DNA from: JANLYC01 sp963750495
GTDB lineage: Bacteria; Actinomycetota; Actinomycetes; Propionibacteriales; Nocardioidaceae
DNA: 64,000 nt
Assembly (NCBI GenBank): GCA_963750495.1
Contig: CAVVQV010000004.1
Location: forward strand, 1,116,001 to 1,180,000
Reading direction: 5' to 3'
Notes under the pieces: model-generated
What the model saw: the letters and a program-made list of their open reading frames with translations, nothing else
Database searches by the model: none
What the model was told of the DNA's origin: nothing
Translations under genes and position numbers: made by a program
Shown: in pieces, positions 7,935 through 16,912 of the stretch
Layout of the letters: the number at the start of each line of letters is the position of its first letter
How positions within the stretch are numbered: the first letter of the stretch is position 1

Positions 7935-9323
7935 TCAGTGGGTGTGGAGTCGGCGCGCGGCCTCGGCTATCGAGCCGCTCATCGACGGGTACACGGTGAA
8001 TCCGTGCGCGAGCTCGTCGACGGTGAGGCGGGCCGCGACGGCGAGGGACACCGCGTGAATGAGTTCGCTGGCCCGCGGCGCCACGACCACTCCCCCGACG
8101 ACGATTCCCGTGCCCGGTCGGCAGAACAACTTGACGAACCCGTCGCGCACGCCCTGCATTTTCGCTCGCGCATTTCCGGCCAGCGGGAGCATTTCCTGGT
8201 TGACCGCGATCTCGCCTTCGTCGACGGCGAGCTGGCTGTAGCCCACGGTGGCGATCTCGGGTGAGGTGAACACCGTCGACGAGACCGTCTTGAGGTCGAG
8301 CGGCGACACAGCGTCCCCGAGTGCGTGCCACATCGCGATGCGGCCCTGCATGGCAGCCACGGAGGCGAGCATCAGCACGCCGGTGCAGTCGCCGGCGGCG
8401 TACACCCCGCGGGCACCCGTCCGTGAGACCCGGTCGACCGAGATGAAGCCGGCGTCGTCGAGGGTCACGCCGGCTTCCTCGAGCCCGACGTCCGTGGTGT
8501 TCGGGATCGAACCCACCGCGAGCAGGCAGTGCGAGCCCTCGACGGTCGCACCGTCCGTGAGCGTGACCACGACCCGGTCCCCGTCGCGTACGACGCTCGT
8601 GGCCCGGCTGCGGGACAGCACGGTCATCCCGCGGCGGGTGAGGACGTCCTCGAGCACCTCAGCCGCTTGGGCGTCCTCACCGGGCAGGACACGGTCCCGG
8701 CTGCTCACCAGCACGACGTCGACGCCGAGCGCGTTGTAGGCGCTGGCGAACTCGGCGCCGGTCACGCCCGACCCGATGACGATCAGCCGGGAGGGGCACT
8801 CGTCGAGGTCGTACACCTGTTCCCAGGTGAGGATGCGCTCGCCATCGGGTTGCGCGCTCGGCAGGACTCGCGGATGAGCACCGGTGGCGACCAGGACCAT
8901 CTCGGCGTCAAGCCGTTGCTCACCGTCGTTCGTGGTCGCGACCACGGTCTCGGGGCCGTCCAGCCGACCTGTCCCGCGCACGATACGGACGCCCTCGGAG
9001 TCGAGCCGCCGTGAGATGTCAGCGCTCTGCTGTGCGGCGAGCTTCTTGACACGCTCGTTGACCACGGCGAGGTCGACCGATGCCCCGTGGTCTGACCGCG
9101 CGTCGTGCCCGGTGAGCCGGACGCCGAGCTCCCCGGACTCCTGCACGGTGGTCATCACGTCCGCGGTCGCGATCAGCGTCTTCGACGGAACACAGTCGGT
9201 GAGGACCGCCGAACCGCCGATGCCGTCGCGGTCGACGATCGTCACGGACGCTCCGAGCTGAGCGCCCACCAGGGCAGCCTCGTAGCCGCCTGGGCCCCCT
9301 CCGATGATCACGACTCGAGTCAC
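7935..9323 (-). CDS. lpdA: FAD-dependent NAD(P)H-quinone dehydrogenase, LpdA type
   Basis: A 462-aa flavoprotein of the dihydrolipoamide dehydrogenase superfamily. The FAD-binding GGGPGGYEA is at 8-16, the NAD(P) motif GSGVTGAEFAS lies mid-protein, and YAAGDCTG is near the C-terminal FAD site. The redox disulfide loop is degenerate: GGSAVLTDCVPSK (36-48) keeps Cys44 but has Ala39 in place of the first cysteine, and the usual catalytic His-Pro near the C-terminus reads VYPSMSGS. Mycobacterial LpdA (Rv3303c) has the same losses and acts as a quinone reductase rather than a lipoamide dehydrogenase (family knowledge). It is divergent from the GGCT gene 39 bases away. Confidence 0.9.
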   Translation of the reverse strand: MTRVVIIGGGPGGYEAALVGAQLGASVTIVDRDGIGGSAVLTDCVPSKTLIATADVMTTVQESGELGVRLTGHDARSDHGASVDLAVVNERVKKLAAQQSADISRRLDSEGVRIVRGTGRLDGPETVVATTNDGEQRLDAEMVLVATGAHPRVLPSAQPDGERILTWEQVYDLDECPSRLIVIGSGVTGAEFASAYNALGVDVVLVSSRDRVLPGEDAQAAEVLEDVLTRRGMTVLSRSRATSVVRDGDRVVVTLTDGATVEGSHCLLAVGSIPNTTDVGLEEAGVTLDDAGFISVDRVSRTGARGVYAAGDCTGVLMLASVAAMQGRIAMWHALGDAVSPLDLKTVSSTVFTSPEIATVGYSQLAVDEGEIAVNQEMLPLAGNARAKMQGVRDGFVKLFCRPGTGIVVGGVVVAPRASELIHAVSLAVAARLTVDELAHGFTVYPSMSGSIAEAARRLHTH

Positions 9324-9349
9324 ACCCGAACACTAACGGTGAACCGCGA

Positions 9350-9355
9350 TAGCCT
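9350..9355 (+). promoter_or_regulatory. Candidate -10 box (leaderless) for the GGCT gene
   Basis: TAGCCT, of TANNNT form, ends 7 bases before GTG 9363. This supports that start over the GTG at 9339 in the same frame. Confidence 0.4.
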
Positions 9356-9362
9356 GCGGCCC

Positions 9363-9806
9363 GTGGTGCTCTACGCAGCCTACGGATCCAACATGGACCC
9401 CGCCCGGATGGTCGAGCGGTGTCCGCACTCCCCCACGCGCGGCACCGGCTGGCTGGCCGGTTGGCGGCTCACGTTCGCCGGCGAGGACCACGGGTGGGAC
9501 GGTGCCCTGGCGACGCTGGTCGAAGCGCCGGGACACCAGGTGTTCGTCTCCCTGTACGAGCTCACATCCAAGGACGGGCGACGGCTCGACGAGTGGGAGA
9601 GCAACGTCTACCGCAAGGTACGCGTCCGGGTGTCGACCCTCGATGGCGAGCAGCTCGCGTGGCTTTACGTGCTCGACGCCTACGAGGGCGGCCTACCCTC
9701 TGCCAGCTATCTGGGAGTACTCAGCGAGGCCGCGCGAGCCGCCGGTGCGCCCGCCGACTACATCTACGACCTGGAGAACCGTCCGTGCCGGTCCGTCAGC
9801 GACTAG
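9363..9806 (+). CDS. Gamma-glutamylcyclotransferase-like protein (AIG2/GGCT fold)
   Basis: A 147-aa protein beginning VVLYAAYGSNMDPARM, the YGSN substrate-binding loop at the N-terminus of GGCT-fold proteins. Family members act on gamma-glutamyl amines or peptides; the substrate here is not known. The acidic catalytic position is probably in YELTSKDGRRLDEWE. The GTG at 9363 is preferred because it follows a TAGCCT box by 7 bases and starts right at the conserved strand; GTG 9339 would add 8 residues. PNP follows 41 bases downstream and has its own promoter-like box. Confidence 0.85.
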   Translation: MVLYAAYGSNMDPARMVERCPHSPTRGTGWLAGWRLTFAGEDHGWDGALATLVEAPGHQVFVSLYELTSKDGRRLDEWESNVYRKVRVRVSTLDGEQLAWLYVLDAYEGGLPSASYLGVLSEAARAAGAPADYIYDLENRPCRSVSD

Positions 9807-9835
9807 CGGCGTGCAGCTGGCGACGGGCTCAACGA

Positions 9836-9841
9836 TACGGT
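9836..9841 (+). promoter_or_regulatory. Candidate -10 box (leaderless) for PNP
   Basis: TACGGT is followed by 6 bases and then GTG 9848, the same geometry as at several other starts in the window. Confidence 0.4.
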
Positions 9842-9847
9842 CACGGG

Positions 9848-10666
9848 GTGACCATGCAGATCCCCGATCAGACTTCCTCCCCCCGTGAGCTGGCGGCCCA
9901 GGCAGCCGACCGGCTCGGCGCGATCACCGGCGTCGATCGCCACGACGTCGCCCTGGTGATGGGCTCGGGCTGGCTGCCCGCTGCCGAGGCCCTCGGCAGC
10001 GCCACAGCCGAGCTCCTCACCACCGACCTGCCCGGTTTCGCCGCGCCGGCGGTCGCCGGGCACGCCGGCAAGATCCGCTCGATCGAGGCGGGCGGCGTGC
10101 GCGCCCTCGTCTTCCTGGGACGCACGCACTACTACGAGGGGCTCGGCGTCGCTGCGGTGGTGCACGCGGTCCGCGTGGCCGCCGCCGCCGGCTGTCGCGC
10201 CATCGTGCTGACCAACGGGTGTGGCGGGCTACGTCCGGAGTGGGCACCCGGAACCGCCGTCCTGATCAGCGACCACATCAATCTCACGGCCACCTCGCCG
10301 ATCCAGGGCGCCCACTTCGTCGACCTCACCGACCTCTACTCACCGCGGCTACGCGGGTTGTGCCGGGAGATCGATCCGTCGCTCGACGAAGGCGTCTATG
10401 TCCAGCTGCCGGGACCCCACTACGAGACGCCGGCTGAGATCACGATGGTGCGCACGATCGGCGGCGACCTCGTGGGCATGTCCACGACGCTCGAGGCGAT
10501 CGCCGCCCGCGAGGCGGGGCTCGAGGTCCTCGGGCTCTCACTGGTGACGAACGCCGCCGCAGGAATGACCGGCGAGCCGCTCAACCACGAAGAGGTGCTG
10601 GCCGCCGGGAACGCAGCCGCGACCCGCATGGGCGATCTCCTGGTGTCGATCCTCCCGAGGATCTGA
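9848..10666 (+). CDS. punA: Purine-nucleoside phosphorylase
   Basis: A 272-aa trimeric-type PNP that releases a purine base and (deoxy)ribose-1-phosphate. Motifs include LVMGSGWLPA near the N-terminus (phosphate loop), GRTHYYEG, LTNGCGGLRPEW, the substrate-site segment PGPHYETPAEI, and GMSTTLEAIAAREAG with LSLVTNAAAG. GTG 9848 is chosen from the TACGGT-N6 spacing; ATG 9854 is a near alternative. The epimerase gene follows after 2 bases, and the phosphosugar mutase lies beyond. In Mycobacterium tuberculosis PNP is also next to a phosphosugar mutase (Rv3307-Rv3308, from memory). It supplies sugar-1-phosphate to the mutase/DeoC route. Confidence 0.95.
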   Translation: MTMQIPDQTSSPRELAAQAADRLGAITGVDRHDVALVMGSGWLPAAEALGSATAELLTTDLPGFAAPAVAGHAGKIRSIEAGGVRALVFLGRTHYYEGLGVAAVVHAVRVAAAAGCRAIVLTNGCGGLRPEWAPGTAVLISDHINLTATSPIQGAHFVDLTDLYSPRLRGLCREIDPSLDEGVYVQLPGPHYETPAEITMVRTIGGDLVGMSTTLEAIAAREAGLEVLGLSLVTNAAAGMTGEPLNHEEVLAAGNAAATRMGDLLVSILPRI

Positions 10667-10668
10667 CT

Positions 10669-11475
10669 GTGCGCGTGCTGGTCACCGGGGCCGCCGGTCA
10701 CATCGGCTCGGTCCTCGCCGGCCGGCTCTCCTCCACCCACGAGCTGCGCGGGCTCGACCTCGTCAGCTGGCCCGACCGCGACCTGGCGGCGTACCCCGGC
10801 GATTTCATGACCGGCGACGCCGCCGATCCTGCGGTGGCACTCGCGGCCGTCGAAGGCATGGACGCCGTCGTCCACCTGGCCGGGGTGGCCAGCGAGGCGC
10901 CCCTCCCGACGATCCTGCACGGACACGTGGTCGGCACGGCGGCGCTCCTCGACGCGATGGTGCAGCACGGCGTGCCCCGCATGGTCCACGCCAGCAGCAA
11001 CCATGCAGTCGGGATGACGCCGCGACCGGCGTCGGGCGCGGTGTCGGTCGACACCCCGCCGCGACCGGACACGTTCTACGGCGTCGGCAAGGTGGCGGCC
11101 GAGGCGCTGCTCAGCCTGTACGCCGATCGGCACGGGATCTCGAGCGTCACCCTGCGGATCGGCAGCTTCCTCGAACGTCCCGAGTCCCGCCGCAACCTCG
11201 CGACGTGGCTGTCGTATGACGACTGCGCCCGCCTGGTCCAGGCCGCGTTGACTGCGGAGTTCGCCGGCGTCCGGACTGTCTACGGAATCTCCGCGAACCG
11301 CGATGCCTGGTGGGATCTCGAGCCGGGTCGCGCGATCGGCTACCTCCCGCAGGACGACGCGGCGGCCTTCGAACCGCAGCTGCCCACCCGTGTCGAAGAT
11401 GCCGAGGAGGCTGCGCGGGTCGGTGGACCCTACGCAGGTCCAGGACCCATCCGTCGACCCTTCGACCCGGCCTGA
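10669..11475 (+). CDS. NAD-dependent epimerase/dehydratase family protein, uronate dehydrogenase-like
   Basis: A 268-aa extended-SDR protein. The Rossmann motif TGAAGHIGSVLAG is at 6-18 and the catalytic tyrosine/lysine pair is in YGVGKVAAEALL. The segments ASSNHAVG, LRIGS, WLSYDDC and the WWDLEPGRAIGYLPQDDA C-terminus resemble bacterial uronate dehydrogenases (hexuronate to aldarolactone). The match is by eye, so the substrate remains uncertain. GTG 10669 lies 2 bases after the PNP stop, so the two are probably cotranscribed, though a role in nucleoside metabolism is not obvious. Confidence 0.8.
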   Translation: MRVLVTGAAGHIGSVLAGRLSSTHELRGLDLVSWPDRDLAAYPGDFMTGDAADPAVALAAVEGMDAVVHLAGVASEAPLPTILHGHVVGTAALLDAMVQHGVPRMVHASSNHAVGMTPRPASGAVSVDTPPRPDTFYGVGKVAAEALLSLYADRHGISSVTLRIGSFLERPESRRNLATWLSYDDCARLVQAALTAEFAGVRTVYGISANRDAWWDLEPGRAIGYLPQDDAAAFEPQLPTRVEDAEEAARVGGPYAGPGPIRRPFDPA

Positions 11476-11517
11476 GCGCCGACGCCGCACGGTGTGAACA
11501 AGGACCAGGAGGCCACG

Positions 11518-13167
11518 ATGAATGTTCCCGCCCCGCTGCGCACGCGCGTGCAGTCATGGATCGACGAAGACCCCGATGCACAGACACAGGCCGAGCTTTC
11601 TGCTCTGCTCGCGTCGGCTCAGCGCGACGACCTCGCCGCGTTGGCCGAGCTCGAGGACAGGTTCGCGCGACGACTCGAGTTCGGCACGGCCGGATTGCGG
11701 GGGGAGATGGCGGCAGGACCGAACCGGATGAACCGGGCGGTGGTGATCGCCGCCGCTGCCGGTCTCGCTGCCTACCTGAGGGCCCACGTCGGTGCGGGGA
11801 CCGTCGTCGTCGGGTACGACGCTCGGCATCTCTCCGAGGCGTTCGCGCGGGACACCGCCGAGGTCATGCGCGGCGCCGGCCTGGACGCGGTGGTGCTGCC
11901 CCGTCCGCTGCCCACACCCGTCCTCGCCTTCGCGATCCGTCACCTCGACTGCATCGCGGGCGTCATGGTGACGGCGAGCCACAATCCCCCACGGGACAAC
12001 GGTTACAAGGTCTACCTGGGTGACGGCAGCCAGATCGTCCCACCCGCCGACGTGGGGATCTCGGCCGAGATCGAGGCCATCACGTCGGTGTCCGCCGTCC
12101 CACGTGCCGAAGGGTGGCGCGTGCTCGGAGACGACGTGGTGGAGGCGTATCTCGACGCGGTCTCCCGGCTGCCGTCGCCCGACTCGCCACGCGACCTGAC
12201 GATCGTGTACACACCGTTGCACGGAGTCGGCGACGAGACAGTCCAGCGAGCCGTCCAGCGCGCCGGGTTCGCCGCGCCGATCGTCGTACCCGAGCAGGCG
12301 GCGCCGGACGCAGACTTCCCCACGGTGTCGTTCCCCAACCCGGAGGAACCCGGCGCGATGGACCTCGCGATGGCACTGGCCGCCGAACGCAACGCCGATC
12401 TGGTCGTGGCCAACGACCCGGACGCCGACCGGTGCGCCGTCGCCGTCCCCACCCTGCAGGGCTGGCGGATGCTGCGTGGCGATGAGGTCGGCGTGCTGCT
12501 GGCGGACCATCTGCTTCGTCGCGGCATCCGCGGCGTGTTCGCCACCACGATCGTCTCTTCCTCGCTGCTGGGCGAGATCGCCCGCGCCGGCGGGGTGGAC
12601 TTCGTCGAGACACTGACCGGGTTCAAGTGGATCGGCCGGGTTCCCGGGCTGGCCTTCGGCTACGAGGAGGCGCTCGGGTACTGCGTCGCGCCGGACCTCG
12701 TGCGCGACAAGGACGGCGTCTCCGCCCTGCTCCGCGTGATCGAGCTGGCGGCTGAGCTGAAGGCATCCGGCCAGACGCTGCTCGACCGGCTCGACGAGCT
12801 GGCGGTCCGGCACGGCCTCTACGCCACCGATCAGCTGTCGGTTCGTGTCGACGACCTCAGCCTCATCGGCCAGACCATGCAGCGACTGCGCGACAACCCG
12901 CCCGGCAGCCTCGGCGGATTCTCGGTCGAGCACACCGACGACCTGAGTGCCGGCAGCGCCGACCTGCCACCGACCGAGGGACTTCGGTATCGGCTGGCCG
13001 AGGGCGGGCGCGTCGTCGTCCGGCCGTCGGGCACCGAGCCGAAGATCAAGTGCTACCTCGAAGTCGTCGTCCGGGTCGACGGCGAGGACGTGCAGGCCGC
13101 CCGGATCTCGGCCGCCGGACGGCTCGACGCGATCCGCGCGGACCTCGCGGCCGCGGCCGGACTATGA
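11518..13167 (+). CDS. Phospho-sugar mutase (phosphoglucomutase/phosphomannomutase family)
   Basis: A 549-aa alpha-D-phosphohexomutase superfamily protein. The sugar-binding FGTAGLRGEM is near residue 55, the phosphoserine loop is VTASHNPPRDNGYKVY, the metal-binding loop is DPDADRC, and the phosphate-binding RPSGTEPKIKCY is at the C-terminus. ATG 11518 has an AGGAGG site 5 bases away; an in-frame GTG 11494 lacks one. It equals mycobacterial PmmB (Rv3308) in size and context. Next to PNP it could act as phosphopentomutase, turning (deoxy)ribose-1-P into the 5-phosphate that DeoC needs; this is inference, as the exact sugar cannot be read from sequence. Confidence 0.9.
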   Translation: MNVPAPLRTRVQSWIDEDPDAQTQAELSALLASAQRDDLAALAELEDRFARRLEFGTAGLRGEMAAGPNRMNRAVVIAAAAGLAAYLRAHVGAGTVVVGYDARHLSEAFARDTAEVMRGAGLDAVVLPRPLPTPVLAFAIRHLDCIAGVMVTASHNPPRDNGYKVYLGDGSQIVPPADVGISAEIEAITSVSAVPRAEGWRVLGDDVVEAYLDAVSRLPSPDSPRDLTIVYTPLHGVGDETVQRAVQRAGFAAPIVVPEQAAPDADFPTVSFPNPEEPGAMDLAMALAAERNADLVVANDPDADRCAVAVPTLQGWRMLRGDEVGVLLADHLLRRGIRGVFATTIVSSSLLGEIARAGGVDFVETLTGFKWIGRVPGLAFGYEEALGYCVAPDLVRDKDGVSALLRVIELAAELKASGQTLLDRLDELAVRHGLYATDQLSVRVDDLSLIGQTMQRLRDNPPGSLGGFSVEHTDDLSAGSADLPPTEGLRYRLAEGGRVVVRPSGTEPKIKCYLEVVVRVDGEDVQAARISAAGRLDAIRADLAAAAGL

Positions 13168-13661
13168 CGTTGCGGCTTGTTCCCCTCACCGCCGAGAGCC
13201 TCGCCGCACTGTATGCAGGCCGGGCCGACTGGGCACACGGACAGCCCGAGCTGGCCGGCGTGCAGTGGCCCGAAGACGACCGCCGGGTGCTGCGCTACCG
13301 CCACGAGGCGCTCACGGCTGACCCGGCCTGTGCGCCGTACCTGCTGCACGCCGCCCTCGTCGACGGCGCCTACGTCGGCAGGATCGGGTGTCATGCCGCT
13401 CCGGATGCGACCGGAACCGTCGAGATCGGGTACGCCGTGACGAGCCCGTGGCGCCGGCAGGGAATCGGCGGCCAGGTGGTCGAGATGTTCCTGCGCTGGC
13501 TCGAGGACCAGGGGGTGGCCCGCGCCTTGGCCAGCGTCGCCCCCGACAACGAGCCGTCGATGCGCCTGTTGACCAAGCGCGGGTTCGTCCGGGTCGGGGA
13601 GCACTGGGACGACGAGGACGGCCTCGAGCTCGTCCTCGGCCGCGACCTCACGGTCCGCTGA
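13164..13661 (+). CDS. GNAT family N-acetyltransferase
   Basis: A 165-aa acetyltransferase. The acetyl-CoA binding motif A is visible as RRQGIGGQVVEMFLRWL, followed by ALASVAPDNEPSMRLLTKRGFVRVG, the usual beta5 and C-terminal helix. The start overlaps the mutase stop (ATGA, 13164-13167), so it is translationally coupled to it. The 3-prime end overlaps the nagA 3-prime end by 14 bases in convergent orientation. Substrate unknown. Confidence 0.88.
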   Translation: MTLRLVPLTAESLAALYAGRADWAHGQPELAGVQWPEDDRRVLRYRHEALTADPACAPYLLHAALVDGAYVGRIGCHAAPDATGTVEIGYAVTSPWRRQGIGGQVVEMFLRWLEDQGVARALASVAPDNEPSMRLLTKRGFVRVGEHWDDEDGLELVLGRDLTVR

Positions 13662-14772
13662 CGAGCTGACCTGCCACCAAGGTCTCCTGCAGCGTCAGGT
13701 CGTCGCCGAAGATGACGACGTCGGCCCTGCCTCCAGGTCTGAGCACCCCGATGTCGGAGCGCCCCAGCAGTGCGGCCGGGGCAGAGGTGACTGCCGCGAG
13801 CACCGCGGCCGGGTCGATGCCCAGCTCGACCGCATTGGCGACGGCCGCGGAGAGAGTCAACGCGCTACCCGCCAGCGCGCCGTCGGGGTTGCGGACGGCT
13901 CCGTCGCTGACCTCGAGCTGCACCTCACCCAACGCGAAGGTGCCATCGGGACAACCGGCAGCGGCCGTCGCGTCGGTCACGAGAACCACCCTTCCCGGAG
14001 CCGCTGCCCACGTGAGTCGCACGACGTCCGGGGCAAGATGATGGCCGTCGAGCAGCAGCTGGACGGTCACGTCCGGCCGGGCCAGCGCCGCTCCGGGCAA
14101 CCCGGGCTCGCGGTGCTGCAGCGGGCTCATCGCGTTGAACAGGTGGGTGACCGAGCGGGCGCCGGCGTCGAACGCGTCGTGCGCCTGCGCTGCCGTGGCG
14201 TCGGAGTGGCCCAACGACACCAGGACGCCGTCCGAGCTCAACGTCCTGACGAGCTCCAGGGCGCCAGGCAGCTCCGGCGCCAGGGTCACGGCGACGACCG
14301 GCGCCCGCCGCCGCCACGACTCGAGCTCGGCCGCATCGGGGTCACGACGGTGCTCGGGCGGATGGGTACCCAGCCGCCGCGCCGACAGGTAGGGACCTTC
14401 GAGGTGAACGCCCAGCATGGTCGCGGAGTTCGTGCCGGGGCGGGGCCGGGCCTCGAGTGCGGTCGCCAACGTGTCGAGGGCCCGGTCGGTGTCGGCCCGG
14501 GAGCCGGTGATCAGCGTGGGCAGCCAGGCGGTGACGCCGTACGCCGAGAGGGCCTGCGACATCGTGTGGATGCCCTCGGAGTCAGCGGTCATGACGTCGA
14601 TGCCCGCGAACCCGTTGACCTGCAGGTCGACGAGACCCGGCGCCGCGATCCGTCCCCCGCGGGCAGCGGGCAGCCCGACCTCGATGACCGAGTCACCATC
14701 GACGCGGACGTCACCGCCCACGAGCTCACCGTCGACGAAGGCGGCGCTCACCCCCAGCGTGCGACTGGTCAT
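13648..14772 (-). CDS. nagA: N-acetylglucosamine-6-phosphate deacetylase
   Basis: A 374-aa amidohydrolase-superfamily enzyme that converts GlcNAc-6-P to GlcN-6-P and acetate. Seen are GLVDLQVNGFAGIDV near the N-terminus (family HxNG-type strand with Gln in place of His), HLEGPYLSARRLGTHPPEH with the metal-ligand Glu, LGHSDAT, HLFNAMSP, and the catalytic Asp in VLVTDATAAAG. The frame extends upstream, but ATG 14772 overlaps the anmK stop as ATGA and gives the family N-terminus. It is the last gene of the importer-nagZ-murQ-anmK-nagA operon and the point where all routes converge. No nagB (GlcN-6-P deaminase) is in the window. Confidence 0.95.
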   Translation of the reverse strand: MTSRTLGVSAAFVDGELVGGDVRVDGDSVIEVGLPAARGGRIAAPGLVDLQVNGFAGIDVMTADSEGIHTMSQALSAYGVTAWLPTLITGSRADTDRALDTLATALEARPRPGTNSATMLGVHLEGPYLSARRLGTHPPEHRRDPDAAELESWRRRAPVVAVTLAPELPGALELVRTLSSDGVLVSLGHSDATAAQAHDAFDAGARSVTHLFNAMSPLQHREPGLPGAALARPDVTVQLLLDGHHLAPDVVRLTWAAAPGRVVLVTDATAAAGCPDGTFALGEVQLEVSDGAVRNPDGALAGSALTLSAAVANAVELGIDPAAVLAAVTSAPAALLGRSDIGVLRPGGRADVVIFGDDLTLQETLVAGQLVSGP

Positions 14773-15962
14773 GACGGCCTCCCGACCACGGCTGAGACGA
14801 CCCGAAGACGACGGACCGGCCGGTGTGCCGGAGGCGGCAGCCGCAGCGGCTCGGCCCCGGGACTGACACGACCCAGCACGCGTGGGCCGGCCGCACCGGT
14901 GGCACCGGTGGTGGCGGGGAGCCCGTGCCAGGTGAGGAAGCCGAGCAGTGCCCACAGGACGACTTCCTTGGCCTGAGCCGGCAGACCACGATCGTCACTC
15001 GTGACCAGCGGCGTCCCCGCGAGGCACCGACGCAGGGCCGCCATCAGCACCGGGTTGCGCGTACCCCCACCGGAGACGACTACTTCGCGTACGCCGTACG
15101 GCGCGACCGCCTGCGCCACCGAGACAGCGGTCAGCTCCGTGAGCGTCGCCAGCAGGTCGGCCGCAGTCACGGGCGGAACGGACGCCAGCGCCGCATCGAG
15201 GAACTCCGCCGAGAACGTCTCGCGGCCGGTCGAGACCGGGGGTGGCTGCGCGAAGTGCGGGTGAGCGAGCAAGTGGTCGAGCAGGTCCGGACGCACGACC
15301 CCGCGGCGGGCGATCGCGCCATCACTGTCGAAGGCCTGCTGCCCCTGGGTGACCGCAGCGGCAGCAAGGTCGAGCAGACAGTTCGCGGGGCCGGTGTCCC
15401 AAGCGATGACCGGAACCTCGGCAGCTCCCACGATCGACACGTTGGCGATCCCGCCCAGGTTGAGGGCCGCGACCGGACCGGGCGATCCCTGCAGCCACAG
15501 CGCGTCAAGGATGCTGGCGAGAGGGGCGCCGTGGCCGCCGGCCGCCACGTCCCGCGCCCGCAGGTCGGAGACGACGGGCAGCCCGCTCCGCTCAGCCACC
15601 CAGGCAGGTTGACCGAGCTGCAGCGTTCCGTGGCAGGTCCCGTCCCGAACATCGTGGAAGACAGTCTGACCCGGCGCGACGACGAGTTCCGCGGAGCGTG
15701 GCGCGATGCGGTCGACCGCCGCCGCCACGGCATCGGCAGTCGCCTGGCCGACCGCCTGGTCGAGAGCGCAGACCGCAGCAGCTGACGTCGCCGCCGGCGG
15801 CAGCATCGCCAACACCGCCTGGCGGAGCTCCGGACGCCAGGCCTCCGTCCGGGCATCGAGCACGGCCAGCTCGAGGTCACCGGCGTCATCGAAGCCCACG
15901 TCCACGACACCGACATCGAGCCCGTCCGCCGAGGTCCCGGACGCGACGGCGATCACGATCAT
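14769..15962 (-). CDS. anmK: Anhydro-N-acetylmuramic acid kinase
   Basis: A 397-aa ASKHA-fold kinase, which opens the 1,6-anhydro ring of anhMurNAc and phosphorylates it to MurNAc-6-P. The diagnostic N-terminus ASGTSADGLDVGVVDV (family SGTSxDGxD) is clear, with NLGGIANVS, WDTGPANCLLDLAAAAV and VVSGGGTRNPVLMAAL further on. The start overlaps the murQ stop (ATGA, 15959-15962) and the stop overlaps the nagA start. Its presence implies anhydro-muropeptide sugars as a substrate, that is, products of lytic transglycosylases such as SpoIID proteins. Confidence 0.96.
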   Translation of the reverse strand: MIVIAVASGTSADGLDVGVVDVGFDDAGDLELAVLDARTEAWRPELRQAVLAMLPPAATSAAAVCALDQAVGQATADAVAAAVDRIAPRSAELVVAPGQTVFHDVRDGTCHGTLQLGQPAWVAERSGLPVVSDLRARDVAAGGHGAPLASILDALWLQGSPGPVAALNLGGIANVSIVGAAEVPVIAWDTGPANCLLDLAAAAVTQGQQAFDSDGAIARRGVVRPDLLDHLLAHPHFAQPPPVSTGRETFSAEFLDAALASVPPVTAADLLATLTELTAVSVAQAVAPYGVREVVVSGGGTRNPVLMAALRRCLAGTPLVTSDDRGLPAQAKEVVLWALLGFLTWHGLPATTGATGAAGPRVLGRVSPGAEPLRLPPPAHRPVRRLRVVSAVVGRPS

Positions 15963-16912
15963 GGTCCGGCCTCGATGGACTCCACCGCTCGCGCCAGTGC
16001 GGGACGCACGCGACCACCGGCAGCCGCCAGCAGCGACCGTGCGCCGGCGGGGTCGACGCCCGCCAGCACCGACACGAGCGCGGTCTTCGTCTCCCAGCCA
16101 CTGTCAGTCAACGCTTGCTGCGCCGTCTCGTCGCTGATCCCCGCGGCCTCGCGCAGCAGCCGACGTGCTCGTCGCCGGAGCTTCTCGTTGGACGCGCGTA
16201 CGTCGACCATCCACGGACCGTAGCTCTTGCCCAGCCGGATCATCGCACTGGTCGACAACGTGTTGAGCACGACCTTCTGGGCGGTGCCCGCGGTCAACCG
16301 GGTCGACCCGCCGAGCACCTCTGGACCCGTCAGCAGCTCGATGGTGACCTCGGCGGTCCGGCTGACCGGGCTGCCCGGGTTGTTGACGATGCCCACCGTG
16401 TGGGCACCTCGTTCGCGGGCCTCTTCGAGGGCAGCGAGAACGTACGGCGTGCGCCCGGAAGCGGTGATCCCGACCACCAGGTCGTCGGAGGCGACGGCCA
16501 GGGCCGCGAGGTCGTCGCGTCCGGCGTCGGCCCGGTCCTCGGCGCCCTCGACCGCGGCGGAGGCCGCTGTCCCACCCCCGGCCAGCACGGCGACGACCCG
16601 GTCCGGCGCAGTCCCGAAGGTCGGCGGACACTCCGCTGCGTCGAGGGCCGCCAGCCGCCCCGGAGTACCCGCACCGACGTAGACGAGTCGTCCACCTGCT
16701 AGCAGCGCCTGCTCGGCGAGCTCGACCGCCGCCACGATCTGCGTGCGTGCGCCCGCCACCGCCTGGGGAACCCGCGACTCCGCGTCGAGCATCAGGTCGA
16801 CGAGCTCGCTCGGCGATCGGGTGTCGAGGTCGGCGAGGTCAGCGCGGACCTGCTCGGTCGCGAGCTGGTCGACCTCGTCGGCGCGGTCGACCTGGTCGTG
16901 CCGTCGGGTCAC
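15959..16912 (-). CDS. murQ: N-acetylmuramic acid 6-phosphate etherase
   Basis: A 317-aa SIS-domain lyase that removes the D-lactyl ether from MurNAc-6-P, giving GlcNAc-6-P. Family motifs are VGAGTPGRLAALDAAECPPTFG (about 79-100, with the catalytic Glu in AECPPTF), AVEGAEDRADAG, VGITASGRTPYV, and NKVVLN-type LSTSAMIRLGKSYGPWMVD. It is coupled by ATGA overlaps to nagZ upstream and anmK downstream. Together AnmK, MurQ and NagA form a complete MurNAc-to-GlcN-6-P chain. Confidence 0.97.
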   Translation of the reverse strand: MTRRHDQVDRADEVDQLATEQVRADLADLDTRSPSELVDLMLDAESRVPQAVAGARTQIVAAVELAEQALLAGGRLVYVGAGTPGRLAALDAAECPPTFGTAPDRVVAVLAGGGTAASAAVEGAEDRADAGRDDLAALAVASDDLVVGITASGRTPYVLAALEEARERGAHTVGIVNNPGSPVSRTAEVTIELLTGPEVLGGSTRLTAGTAQKVVLNTLSTSAMIRLGKSYGPWMVDVRASNEKLRRRARRLLREAAGISDETAQQALTDSGWETKTALVSVLAGVDPAGARSLLAAAGGRVRPALARAVESIEAGP

